Assembly: GCF_013111185.1 (NCBI RefSeq)
Contig: NZ_WVRE01000001.1
Coordinates: 1-64,000, forward strand
Reading direction: 5' to 3'
DNA: 64,000 nt
Source of the DNA: Ruegeria sp. HKCCD7303
GTDB lineage: Bacteria; Pseudomonadota; Alphaproteobacteria; Rhodobacterales; Rhodobacteraceae
In this document: piece after piece, positions 1 to 7,567 of the stretch
How the letters are laid out: every line of letters starts with the position of its first letter
Position numbering within the stretch: position 1 is the first letter of the stretch
Position numbers and translations under genes: made by a program
The notes under the pieces: model-generated
What the model saw: only the letters and a program-made list of their open reading frames with translations
Databases searched by the model: none
Told to the model about the DNA's origin: nothing

Positions 1-89
1 TTAGGCCCGGAACTGAACGACCATTCTGCTGATGCTGTGGTCGCCATAGCCATCAGTAGCGTTCCAATGGGAATCAGCTTGAAACTCAT
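1..89 (-). CDS. Secreted protein, N-terminus only (cut by window edge)
   Basis: Only the first 29 codons lie in the window and the frame is still open at base 1. They encode a clear Sec signal peptide: a short basic start (MSFK), a hydrophobic core and a signal-peptidase I site after ATTASA, followed by EWSFSS. A strong ribosome binding site (AGGGAG) stands before the ATG. The mature protein lies outside the window, so no function can be given beyond export to the periplasm or beyond. It lies just downstream of the DUF805 gene on the same strand and may be co-transcribed with it. Confidence 0.6.
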   Translation of the reverse strand, partial: MSFKLIPIGTLLMAMATTASAEWSFSSGP

Positions 90-162
90 TTTCTCTCTCC
101 CTGGTATTAAGAATCGAACTGTCATTCAGCAGAGATTCTGACCCGCTGCCTGCGCAACCAGG

Positions 163-678
163 TCAGGAAACAGGTGCGCCGTATTCGTTTGCGCCTTCTT
201 GAGAAGGTCGCGTCAGCCACCAGATCATCAGGATGGACAGAACCAATTGAAGAATTGAGACAACAACAATACCGGTCACGCCCAAAACTGCCGCGGGTCC
301 TCGCAATGCATCGGGGTTTTCGGCCCCTTGCTCCAATGCCGAGAAGAACGCCACCCCACCCAGCATAACAAAAAGCGTTGTAATGCTGAGCGCCATCGGC
401 AGCAGCAAGTACCAGCCAGGTCGCCCTGTATCATGCAACCTCCGCCAACCGGCGGCCAGCATAGGGATGATAACGGCCAGTTGGAAAACAGAGGACAGAA
501 CTCGAGATCCTTGCCCTGTTTCTGGGTTGGTCCCGAATATGATCGCATCCACCACAGCTAAAGCAGCACTCACGAGAACCACAAACAAGAAGAACCACCA
601 GTATTCTGAGCGCATAGCCCGACCGGAGAACTGGAAGTATTTCGAGAAACACGTTTTGACGGCTTCAACAAAACCCAT
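163..678 (-). CDS. DUF805 family inner-membrane protein
   Basis: A 171-residue membrane protein of the DUF805 (YhaH/YhaI) type. The N-terminus has the family hallmark FxGRAxRSEYWWF, followed by about four hydrophobic segments, a short AGWRRLHDTGRPGW loop between the middle helices that is also typical of the family, and a C-terminal helix ending WWLTRPSQEGANEYG. Family members are small inner-membrane proteins of unknown biochemical role. The ATG at 678 is chosen over an in-frame TTG at 684 because AAGGA sits seven bases before the ATG but only one base before the TTG. The family call is firm; function is unknown. Confidence 0.9.
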   Translation of the reverse strand: MGFVEAVKTCFSKYFQFSGRAMRSEYWWFFLFVVLVSAALAVVDAIIFGTNPETGQGSRVLSSVFQLAVIIPMLAAGWRRLHDTGRPGWYLLLPMALSITTLFVMLGGVAFFSALEQGAENPDALRGPAAVLGVTGIVVVSILQLVLSILMIWWLTRPSQEGANEYGAPVS

Positions 679-1246
679 TTTCAATCCTTTCTTGGTTTCT
701 GCGCGACCTCAGAACGCCTCGCCGACCCAAAAGAACACATTCGCCCTCATGGGTGCTCCCACCTACCTTTTTGTTTGAGGGCAGACGCCTATCGTACGAG
801 AGCGTAATGAAGTTTACGCGCGGAAAAAATATTGATTTATTAAAAATTAGATTCAAACATGTGAATTTGACACAACTTTCATTTTACCTCCGTTGTGATC
901 GCTGTCGCCCGACTTGTCGGGCCCTACCGGCCGCTGGAGTGAGTGCTGGCGGTCGGAAGGCACTTTACAATGATTGAGCGTTGGGAGGACGCGATGCTTA
1001 TACTTAGTGTACTCGGCCTACCTCCAGAATTCGCTCGAGCTTCTGCCATTGTCGTCATTCAGCCTTCACACGTTGTCGGCGGTCTCGGTTGTCAAAGTAA
1101 TATAGCTCCGCCCGCCACCCCCCGCGACAAGTTGTTGGGAAGGGAAGTTACAGGGCCGAAGTATGTTTCATAGCCTGCTCCGACGCGAGAACTTCAAACA
1201 AGCCATCCAATTTCACCAATTTCAACGGAACCAGAGGGAGAAGAAA
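679..1246. other. Intergenic region, 568 bases, no gene seen
   Basis: Separates the leftward DUF805 gene from the rightward lipoprotein gene and must hold both promoters. The part around 800-890 is AT-rich (runs of A and T), which fits a promoter region. Open frames here lack ribosome binding sites and recognisable protein features. No RNA gene or mobile-element end was recognised. Confidence 0.5.
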
Positions 1247-1546
1247 ATGTCTAAAAAGATGGTGATGATTGCGGGCGCAACTTGTTTCGCACTGCTTGCG
1301 GCCTGCGACGATACGAGTACATCCAGTGCGTCCGCCGAACTCACACCCGCTCAGCAGGCGTGTTTGCGAGATGTAGCCAGCACAACGAACAATTCGCAAG
1401 TCGTGGTGCTCTCATCCGCGTTTAGCGAGGCGGGGACACAGGTCACTGTAGGCGTTGGCGAGGATCGTGCTCCTTGGAATTGCATTGCTTACAGTGATGG
1501 CACGACAGCTGGTATCGAGTTCCTGGGCGACGAAGGCGCATTGTGA
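1247..1546 (+). CDS. Small lipoprotein with a cysteine-containing repeat domain
   Basis: A 99-residue predicted lipoprotein. MSKKMVMIAGATCFALLAAC gives a type II signal peptide with lipobox LAAC, then a Ser/Thr-rich linker (DDTSTSSASAE). The folded part carries two cysteines and the pattern C-(x)n-SSxFSEAGTxVxV-(x)n-WxCIAYxDG. The same pattern recurs in the protein at 2265-2879, so the two share a domain. The start at 1247 is used because GGGAG precedes it and it opens the signal peptide; an upstream in-frame start would add 28 residues without signal character. Probably anchored in the outer or inner membrane facing the periplasm. Function unknown. Confidence 0.75.
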   Translation: MSKKMVMIAGATCFALLAACDDTSTSSASAELTPAQQACLRDVASTTNNSQVVVLSSAFSEAGTQVTVGVGEDRAPWNCIAYSDGTTAGIEFLGDEGAL

Positions 1547-1607
1547 CCAGTCTGCTGCGTAGCCGAAAACGGCTGCGTAGCACTGGCTTGATTTGCTGAG
1601 GCTCGAC

Positions 1608-1871
1608 TTGGTTTGTAGAACCACTATCATTGTATTCGCGATCCTTTACCTGTTGGCGTTGATTGCATTCTTGACGGGCACATTTGGCTGGTTGGGACAG
1701 GAAAGAGACCCTTTGTCCGGGGTGTTCCTTCTGCCGTTGGGACTACCTTGGATACTTGTAGCGGACTCGATCTCAGAGTCGGCCAAACCGTGGTTCGCGG
1801 CGCTCGCACCGGTGCTCAACCTGTTAGCGCTGGTCTTGATTTGCAGATGGGCACATGGTTTGCGCCGGTAG
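1608..1871 (+). CDS. Small membrane protein, unknown function
   Basis: About 87 residues with two hydrophobic segments (residues about 5-30 and 55-82) and a short basic tail (RWAHGLRR). The best start appears to be TTG at 1608, seven bases after TGAGG; an in-frame TTG at 1595 region (1593) is possible and adds five residues. It lies between two small envelope-protein genes in the same direction with short gaps, which favours a real gene. No family recognised. The non-ATG start leaves some doubt. Confidence 0.5.
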   Translation: MVCRTTIIVFAILYLLALIAFLTGTFGWLGQERDPLSGVFLLPLGLPWILVADSISESAKPWFAALAPVLNLLALVLICRWAHGLRR

Positions 1872-1909
1872 TGAAAGCCGCGCTTATTCTCACCAAAAGG
1901 GAGGAAAAC

Positions 1910-2209
1910 ATGGGAAAAGTGATCTTGGGTATTGTGATCGGGCTCGTCCTCGGCGTGGTTGGGGCGATGACCTTGGGTGGCGGGGCCGCAGTGGGTGTCG
2001 GCGTTGCGACAGGCTTGTCCGCCGGTGTCTGCACCACATTGAAAGGAGCACAAGCAGAGAACCTGATCACCCCCGAGCAAGCGGATCAGATCCTCAATCG
2101 CGTAAATTCCGAGATGGCATCACTGCAAGGAATTGAAACGACAGACGAGGTCGTCGGCAGCGCACAGGCATGCGATGAGTTTCTATCAAAGTTACGAGAA
2201 GCAAAGTGA
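1910..2209 (+). CDS. Small glycine-rich exported or membrane protein
   Basis: A 99-residue protein with a strong ribosome binding site (GGGAGG) before ATG 1910. The first 45 residues form a hydrophobic segment rich in Gly/Ala with small-residue spacing (GIVIGLVLGVVGAMTLGGG), like a glycine-zipper membrane helix or an uncleaved signal. The rest is hydrophilic, probably helical, with two cysteines (SAGVCTTL near residue 44 and AQACDEF near residue 89). No family recognised. It sits in a series of small envelope genes read in one direction. Confidence 0.65.
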   Translation: MGKVILGIVIGLVLGVVGAMTLGGGAAVGVGVATGLSAGVCTTLKGAQAENLITPEQADQILNRVNSEMASLQGIETTDEVVGSAQACDEFLSKLREAK

Positions 2210-2264
2210 GGTTCCGCTTTGTAGGGAACAAAACTGTAAGGACAAGCCAACAGGGAACTATCTG

Positions 2265-2879
2265 ATGAAACTCGTTTTACTCAAACTTCTCACACCGATG
2301 TTCGCAATCGCGGGCACAGCTGCTTTTGCAATGTCTGAAGCAGACGACGCGTGTATCGATCATTTGCGACAGGTTGGAGGACCAGACGGTCAATCAGGTA
2401 CGATTGAAAGCTCAGAATTCTCAGAGGCGGGTACGCTCGTCATGCTGCGAGACGCAGGCGGAACACTTTGGCGTTGCATCGCGTACAAGGATGGCAGCAT
2501 TGGAGAGATGTCGGTTGTCGAGGCGATGGATGATGGCGGTGGAGCCATGGCAGGTGCCGCCGGTTCTACTGGTAGCCAACGTGTCAAATTTGATGCTGGT
2601 TCCACCGGCGCTGAAATCGTTGGCCAACTCGCCCCCGGAGCTTCCCAGCAATACGTTCTGGGTGCCAAAAACGAACAGTTTCTTTACGTCCGCGTTGCTC
2701 CGCGAGGAGGCTCCTTGGACTACGTTATTCGCAACCCCGATGGTTCTGAACTTTTGGGTTTGATGTCGGCGGACAAGGAGTATCGAGGACAGGTTTGGCA
2801 ATCCGGTGATCATGTTGTGGAGGTTATCAATCGCAGCAACTCTTCTGTCGACTACAACGTCATTTTCGGAATTGAATAG
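2265..2879 (+). CDS. Secreted protein with SEAGT/WxC domain plus beta-rich C-terminal domain
   Basis: 204 residues. A Sec signal peptide (MKLVLLKLL to AAFA) is followed at about residues 24-85 by the domain also found at 1247-1546: a first cysteine in DDACIDHL, then SSEFSEAGTLV and WRCIAYKDG. A Gly/Ala/Ser linker leads to a second domain (about 105-204) with patterns such as QYVLGAKNEQFLYVRVAP, DYVIRNPDGSELL and YRGQVWQSGDHVVEVINRS. These resemble pre-peptidase C-terminal or inhibitor-type beta-sandwich domains found on secreted bacterial proteins. The ATG at 2265 is chosen because it opens the signal peptide. Role unknown; the C-terminal domain suggests binding to a surface or polymer. Confidence 0.7.
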   Translation: MKLVLLKLLTPMFAIAGTAAFAMSEADDACIDHLRQVGGPDGQSGTIESSEFSEAGTLVMLRDAGGTLWRCIAYKDGSIGEMSVVEAMDDGGGAMAGAAGSTGSQRVKFDAGSTGAEIVGQLAPGASQQYVLGAKNEQFLYVRVAPRGGSLDYVIRNPDGSELLGLMSADKEYRGQVWQSGDHVVEVINRSNSSVDYNVIFGIE

Positions 2880-2932
2880 GTGATCAATCAGAAACCCTGG
2901 AACGCAAGTCCAAAAAAGCGAGGGAAAAACAG

Positions 2933-3238
2933 ATGAAACCCAAGGTCCTATTGGTGATCGGCACGGCGTGTATTACTGCGCTTGCAGCATGCGACGACAG
3001 TGGTGGATCAGTGGATGCAAGTGCATCAACTGTGGGCAGCTCTAGCGATCTTTCGTCATTTGAAGGGGCAAGAGCGGGCCAAGCTGAAATGGGCATCCAA
3101 AGTCTCGGATTTGAACTCATCCGAAGCGAAGGGCTCACCTCGTACTGGTTTAACACGGATACTGGTGCATGTGCTCGGATCACGACATCTGAGGGAAGGT
3201 ACTCAGATGTAGCTATGCTGCCATCAGGTGACTGCTGA
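2933..3238 (+). CDS. Small lipoprotein
   Basis: 101 residues. MKPKVLLVIGTACITALAAC is a lipoprotein signal peptide with lipobox LAAC, followed by an acidic and Ser-rich linker. The remainder has the motif SYWFNTDTGACARITTSEGRYSDV, a short cysteine-containing beta segment that recalls small uncharacterised periplasmic lipoproteins. The ribosome binding site is the purine run GAGGGAAAAACAG before the ATG. Its domain does not obviously match that of the two upstream lipoprotein or secreted genes. Function unknown. Confidence 0.7.
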   Translation: MKPKVLLVIGTACITALAACDDSGGSVDASASTVGSSSDLSSFEGARAGQAEMGIQSLGFELIRSEGLTSYWFNTDTGACARITTSEGRYSDVAMLPSGDC

Positions 3239-3281
3239 CACATTTTTCATAAATCAAACATCTGCAAAAGGGAGCTTTAGT

Positions 3282-3455
3282 TTGCATTTCGACTTGGCAC
3301 ATGCGGCGGTTACCATCGTCGCTCTAATTGTAACAAACCTGGCATTGAAATCGGCCGGCGTGATCAACGAAGAAAACAAACACCAATTGAACTGGAAAGT
3401 TTTTCTGGCCTACTTCGTGGTCGTCTTTATCATCAATCTGGTGTGGCCGATTTAA
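3282..3455 (+). CDS. Very small membrane protein
   Basis: About 57 residues with two hydrophobic helices (residues about 5-25 and 36-56) separated by a charged loop INEENKHQLNWK. TTG at 3282 is chosen as start because AAGGGAG lies eight bases ahead; an in-frame GTG at 3228 overlaps the preceding gene and lacks a ribosome binding site. Read in the same direction as its neighbours. No family recognised, and the size and rare start leave room for error. Confidence 0.45.
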   Translation: MHFDLAHAAVTIVALIVTNLALKSAGVINEENKHQLNWKVFLAYFVVVFIINLVWPI

Positions 3456-3575
3456 AGTTTAAGGTCGGAAAGTCTATCGCGCACTTGATACGGCTGCTGA
3501 GAATGAGCCGCTCCAATAGATTACCAAATGGAAAGAGTTTGAGCATATAGAGCTTAAGAATAGAAAGGAACTGGC

Positions 3576-4220
3576 ATGCGGTTTTTGACGTCCCTCATAT
3601 TCATTGGTGTTCTGGCAACCGCGGCGAATTCTGACGTAACCAGTCGAAACGGTGGCCCAAGCAACAGTCAAATGCTTTCAAAGGGTAGTGACGGAGGCGT
3701 TAGTGGTGTCGCTTTCTTTCGCCCGGTCTTAAGCGGAGTATTGTATCGCTCTGGTTTCAAGGGCGGCGACAAGGACCGAACGGGCCTGAGTGAAGAACAA
3801 CGCGAAACTTTATGTGATGAAGGGTTTTCAACCGGGTTTTATGCGGACTTCGGCAAAAACACTCAATACGGTCGCATTAGTTGCGGAAACGGATCTTTCG
3901 ACTATCAAAGCGCCAGATCTTCCCGTCCCAGTGCTGTCATGGCGTCCATACATGAGGTGATTGAAAACCCTGGAAAGGGCCCTGTCCTGGTGCACTGTAT
4001 GTGGGGCGTTCATTCCTCGGGTGCATTGTCGGCAATGGCGCTCGTTCAGTTTTGCGGTTGGACGGAGGAAAGGGCCAAGGAATATTGGAATGATGCCCGA
4101 AACGGGGCCCCATGTTCAGGCGGGTGTGACCAGTGGATTGACTCAAAGTTCTCCAACTTCAGTGTCGACCCCAATTTGAAGATCTCTACCGAACAACAGG
4201 CAGCGATTTGCCCCAAATGA
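3576..4220 (+). CDS. Secreted protein-tyrosine/dual-specificity phosphatase-like protein with altered P-loop
   Basis: 214 residues with an N-terminal signal peptide (MRFLTSLIFIGVLATAANS). Around residues 132-150 lies KGPVLVHCMWGVHSSGALSAM, the layout of the cysteine phosphatase signature HCxxGxxR(S/T)G. The catalytic Cys and Gly are present, but the position of the essential Arg is Ser. It may therefore be a phospho-binding pseudophosphatase or use another residue. The upstream part (RPVLSGVLYRSG) resembles the start of dual-specificity phosphatase domains. Several further cysteines near the C-terminus (APCSGGCDQW, AAICPK) suit a periplasmic disulfide-bonded protein. AAAGGA precedes ATG 3576. 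It is followed by a kinase-like and a metallophosphatase gene in the same direction. Confidence 0.6.
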   Translation: MRFLTSLIFIGVLATAANSDVTSRNGGPSNSQMLSKGSDGGVSGVAFFRPVLSGVLYRSGFKGGDKDRTGLSEEQRETLCDEGFSTGFYADFGKNTQYGRISCGNGSFDYQSARSSRPSAVMASIHEVIENPGKGPVLVHCMWGVHSSGALSAMALVQFCGWTEERAKEYWNDARNGAPCSGGCDQWIDSKFSNFSVDPNLKISTEQQAAICPK

Positions 4221-4239
4221 TATTGGGAGAACTATCCAA

Positions 4240-5673
4240 ATGAAGTTCATTCTTCTGGGGTCACTTGCTTTCATTGCACCCACCGTCTTGTGGGCGAGCG
4301 ACGATGTCCTCGGTGAAGCCACGACATTTGATAGTCCCAACGGCGTTACTGAACGCTGTATTCGGATCGAAAAAGTTTCAACGGGCGAGTATAAGAAAAG
4401 CGATCTTGAGGAAGAAACGGCCTATTGCGAGATCGATTTCTATGCCTCCGAAATTGCTATTTGCCCAAAAACCTGGAGTACCAGCCCAGGAATGGCCGTG
4501 TACGATATTTCGGAAGGACCCTACACAGGGAACCGTACTGAGTTCGAGAGAAACGCTTGCAAAGAGGGGAAGGCGGCGAAAGATCTGGCCAAGGACAGGG
4601 TGGCCAAATTCAAATCCACCATGAACCAAAAGGGCACCAGTGGAACCTTTTCCACCTCGTCGCTGCTTTACTATCATTTCTCCAGATATTTCGACACGAC
4701 TGTAAAAGTTCCAGTCGCCGTTTGGCGTAGCATGGACGCCCAGGCGCACTTTTCCGAGGTCGCAGAGCCCGGCCTTGCGATTTCTGGCGGCTCTCATGGT
4801 GGGCGCATGAACCACGAAGGCTGGCGGGTCTTCGCGGCTGCGGATGCCGACCCGAACTCGTACCAGCCAACCGACGATCTGTTCACCGCAGATCGAACGC
4901 AAATATACGGTGCGCTGCTTGATAGCCCTGGGCATCGATACGGCTCGGAAATCAACGGCACCCGTAAATCTGGTTGGGGGAAAGGTCAGAACCGCGATTT
5001 TCAGGAAACTCCTGCTTTCTTGGCTTTGCGTTCTTCAAAACCCTTGCCAGAGGCCATTGTAGAGGGCGTTGGAGAAGGTCGAAGAGACCGGATGATCAAC
5101 AAGGATCTCGGTCCCGATGTCAGCGACCAACAGATGGCATTTTGGATGCAAGAACTTACCGAGATTGTACTCCTCGATTTCATCTTTAGCCAGCAGGACC
5201 GCGTAGGAAACATAGACTTCACACCCTATTGGTATTGGGTCGAAGACGGAAAGCTGAAGCATAAGAAAGCCAAGCACCATGAGCCAAACGATGGAGACGT
5301 TCCCGACGACGCATTATTGATCCGTCGCAGCAATCTAAACGACAACGATGCTGGTGGGCGTGTCGAATACGCCAACTTCGCGAAATCTACTCAAATGCTG
5401 GAGAAAATTCGCCACTTCTCTCCAAGCACGTATCGGCGCTTGGTTGCATTGAATAGTGACCTTCAATCCCAAGGCCCAGTCTATGACTGGCTATCGCAAA
5501 GCTTTGGTTTGTCAGACAGTCAGATTGCACAAGTTGTCAAAAATACTGCGCTGGCAACGTCCATTCTCCAGAGCAATTGCTCAAATGGCGATTTGATGTT
5601 CGACTTGGATCCTGTCGCATTCTTTTTGAGAAACGGCACCGAGGTAGAGGCTGTGGACTGTTATGTACCGTAG
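4240..5673 (+). CDS. Secreted protein with possible kinase-like fold
   Basis: 477 residues with a signal peptide (MKFILLGSLAFIAPTVLWAS). The C-terminal half has features that recall FAM20/HipA/PI-kinase-like folds: SSLLYYHFSRYF followed by VPVAVWRSMD (about residues 140-167, where such families have a helix and ATP-site strand), LLDFIFSQQDRVGNID (about residues 310-325, comparable with the catalytic loop of the type xxDRHxxN) and RRSNLNDNDAGGR (about residues 357-370, comparable with the metal-binding DNG loop). These are motif-level resemblances read by eye, and the family is not established. Several cysteines in both halves fit an extracytoplasmic protein. The gene overlaps the next by 11 bases, indicating an operon with the phosphoesterase. 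An alternative is a wholly uncharacterised secreted family. Confidence 0.45.
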   Translation: MKFILLGSLAFIAPTVLWASDDVLGEATTFDSPNGVTERCIRIEKVSTGEYKKSDLEEETAYCEIDFYASEIAICPKTWSTSPGMAVYDISEGPYTGNRTEFERNACKEGKAAKDLAKDRVAKFKSTMNQKGTSGTFSTSSLLYYHFSRYFDTTVKVPVAVWRSMDAQAHFSEVAEPGLAISGGSHGGRMNHEGWRVFAAADADPNSYQPTDDLFTADRTQIYGALLDSPGHRYGSEINGTRKSGWGKGQNRDFQETPAFLALRSSKPLPEAIVEGVGEGRRDRMINKDLGPDVSDQQMAFWMQELTEIVLLDFIFSQQDRVGNIDFTPYWYWVEDGKLKHKKAKHHEPNDGDVPDDALLIRRSNLNDNDAGGRVEYANFAKSTQMLEKIRHFSPSTYRRLVALNSDLQSQGPVYDWLSQSFGLSDSQIAQVVKNTALATSILQSNCSNGDLMFDLDPVAFFLRNGTEVEAVDCYVP

Positions 5674-6604
5674 GTGTTCTGCTCTTATTGCGGTGTGTAT
5701 TTGGACCGCTCTGCTCGCCTGCAAAGCGGCGGCATTGGATGTCATCGTCATATCGGATCTGAATGGAAGCTATGGTTCGGTAAGATACGATGCCCGCGTC
5801 GACAAGGCGATTGAGCGCATAATCGAGTTTGATCCAGATCTGGTTATTTCGACCGGAGATATGGTTGCGGGACAGCGCATTCCCAACTTGTCCGACAAAC
5901 AGGTCAGGGATATGTGGAATGCGTTTCACGAGGTCGTATCAGATCCATTAGAGGCTGCCGGCATTCCATTTGCGGTCACACCTGGAAACCATGATGCCTC
6001 CGCCTACCGAGGGTTCGAGCGTGAAAGGAAAATATACGCAGAGGAATGGACGCCGAGAAAACCAGGCGTCGACTTCCTGGTTTCAGATGACTACCCGTTC
6101 TTCTACGCATTTGAGATGCAGGGCATTACGTTTGCGTCTTTGGATGCAACGACCCTAGGACCCCTATCCGGTGACCAGCAGGACCGGTTACAGGAATTGG
6201 GTGCAGACGGAGACCCGATTGTCACTTTCAGTCACCTCCCACTTTGGCCGTTCGCGATCCAGCGCGAACGCGAAATCATCGGTGACCCAACACTTGAAAA
6301 AATCTATTTGGAAAGCGGTGTCGTTCTGCATCTGTCAGGCCACCATCATGCCTTCTATCCCGGTTGGAAAGACGGTGTAGCTTACGTCTCCCAAGCTTGT
6401 TTGGGCGGTGGCCCGCGACGGTTAATCGGCTCAAAAGCCAGATCGCCTCACAGTTTCACTCATGTAACGTTCCAGCCAAACGGAGAATTTGGGATTGCGG
6501 TGTATCGAGGGCCTGATTTCGAAAGGTCGGTAAACTTCAAGTCGCTCCCGAAAGAGATCAGATCCCCGAACGCGGTGTTAAAACGTTTGGACCTTGTGAG
6601 ATGA
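5663..6604 (+). CDS. Secreted calcineurin-like metallophosphoesterase
   Basis: 313 residues with an N-terminal signal sequence (RCSALIAVCIWTALLACKAAA). The metallophosphatase motifs follow in order: ISDLNGSYG (the usual DxH appears as DLN), STGDMVAG, TPGNHDAS, FSHLPLW and LSGHHHAFYPGW. These bind a dinuclear metal centre that hydrolyses phosphoesters. The DLN variant of the first motif is seen in some subfamilies, so activity is still plausible. It overlaps the kinase-like gene by 11 bases and ends one base before the end of a convergent membrane-protein gene. Substrate unknown; likely periplasmic. Confidence 0.8.
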   Translation: MYRRCSALIAVCIWTALLACKAAALDVIVISDLNGSYGSVRYDARVDKAIERIIEFDPDLVISTGDMVAGQRIPNLSDKQVRDMWNAFHEVVSDPLEAAGIPFAVTPGNHDASAYRGFERERKIYAEEWTPRKPGVDFLVSDDYPFFYAFEMQGITFASLDATTLGPLSGDQQDRLQELGADGDPIVTFSHLPLWPFAIQREREIIGDPTLEKIYLESGVVLHLSGHHHAFYPGWKDGVAYVSQACLGGGPRRLIGSKARSPHSFTHVTFQPNGEFGIAVYRGPDFERSVNFKSLPKEIRSPNAVLKRLDLVR

Positions 6605-7363
6605 CTAGAGGTTGAGTTTCAGTTCAACTTTTTCAGGAACCAGACCGTTTATCATCTCTTCTATCCGGGCTTCTGAAAGTCCACCCGAGGTGATAAAAAG
6701 CAATGAAACGCGGGATTTTCCGGGGACGTGGTGTTTTCTAACGAGCTTCCAGCCAGCGTCTGCGGCCATGTCCTGAATGGTTCTGCTGACTTTCAATGAG
6801 TGCTCTTCATCAGAAGCCTTGAGTAAAACTTCCACGCCTTTGTTTCGCCCTCCAAGCCAAATGAAGCACCAACACACAACCGCCACCAGTGTGGCCATCA
6901 ACGGCAAACCCAGACCGACCGCAAGACCAAGAACGGTTACGATTATCATTTCGACTGTATCGACCGGATCATCCAGATTGGAGCGGAACCTGAGCAACGC
7001 ACCGATGCCAAAAATAACGAAACCAATCATTGACCCGTGCTGGACTACCAGGAATCCCACAGCCATTCCAATTAGCGCATACAGGAAGAAAAGCCTCGGC
7101 ATAACCAGATCGCTGACACTTCGGCGTGCTTTACGTCGTACTGGATGATAGACAATCAAAGCGGTCAAAATGATCGTTACAATGACGTCTAGCGTGAAAA
7201 AGTAGAGTTCCTGCTTGCCGCGAAACTGGGTCCAGCTTCGTTCAATCACTATCTCTGATTCGGACGTTCCTGCAAGCAAGGAAGCAGGATCAATCTGAGA
7301 ATAGCTAATACTAGGCAAAAGCACCGCCAAAAGGACCGATGCTATCGAAAATAGCTTGCTCAA
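6605..7363 (-). CDS. Membrane protein, DUF4956-like
   Basis: About 252 residues. A signal-like first helix (SIASVLLAVLLPSISYSQ) is followed by a periplasmic stretch and about four further membrane helices, then a soluble C-terminal domain (about residues 185-252) with alternating strands and helices. The segment FGIGALLRFRSNLDDPVDT between helices resembles DUF4956 and, more loosely, MgtC-type proteins. TTG at 7363 is chosen as start because GGGAGGG lies eight bases before it and it opens the signal sequence; longer frames give an implausible N-terminus. It converges on the phosphoesterase gene with no spacer. Function unknown. Confidence 0.6.
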   Translation of the reverse strand: MSKLFSIASVLLAVLLPSISYSQIDPASLLAGTSESEIVIERSWTQFRGKQELYFFTLDVIVTIILTALIVYHPVRRKARRSVSDLVMPRLFFLYALIGMAVGFLVVQHGSMIGFVIFGIGALLRFRSNLDDPVDTVEMIIVTVLGLAVGLGLPLMATLVAVVCWCFIWLGGRNKGVEVLLKASDEEHSLKVSRTIQDMAADAGWKLVRKHHVPGKSRVSLLFITSGGLSEARIEEMINGLVPEKVELKLNL

Positions 7364-7567
7364 AAGTTTTTCCCTCCCGCTGTACCGTCGAATAGTCGTT
7401 CCAAAGTGCGTATCTTGAAGCAATCGCTCCACACCTCGCGACCAAGCCGCACGCCCATAAACTAATTCAACCCTATGAATTTACTTTCGGTAAAGCCTTG
7501 CGGGATCAAACACCAAACTTCCTCAAAATACTGTGTTAGGTTGGACAACATCAATTTTTGATCGAAT

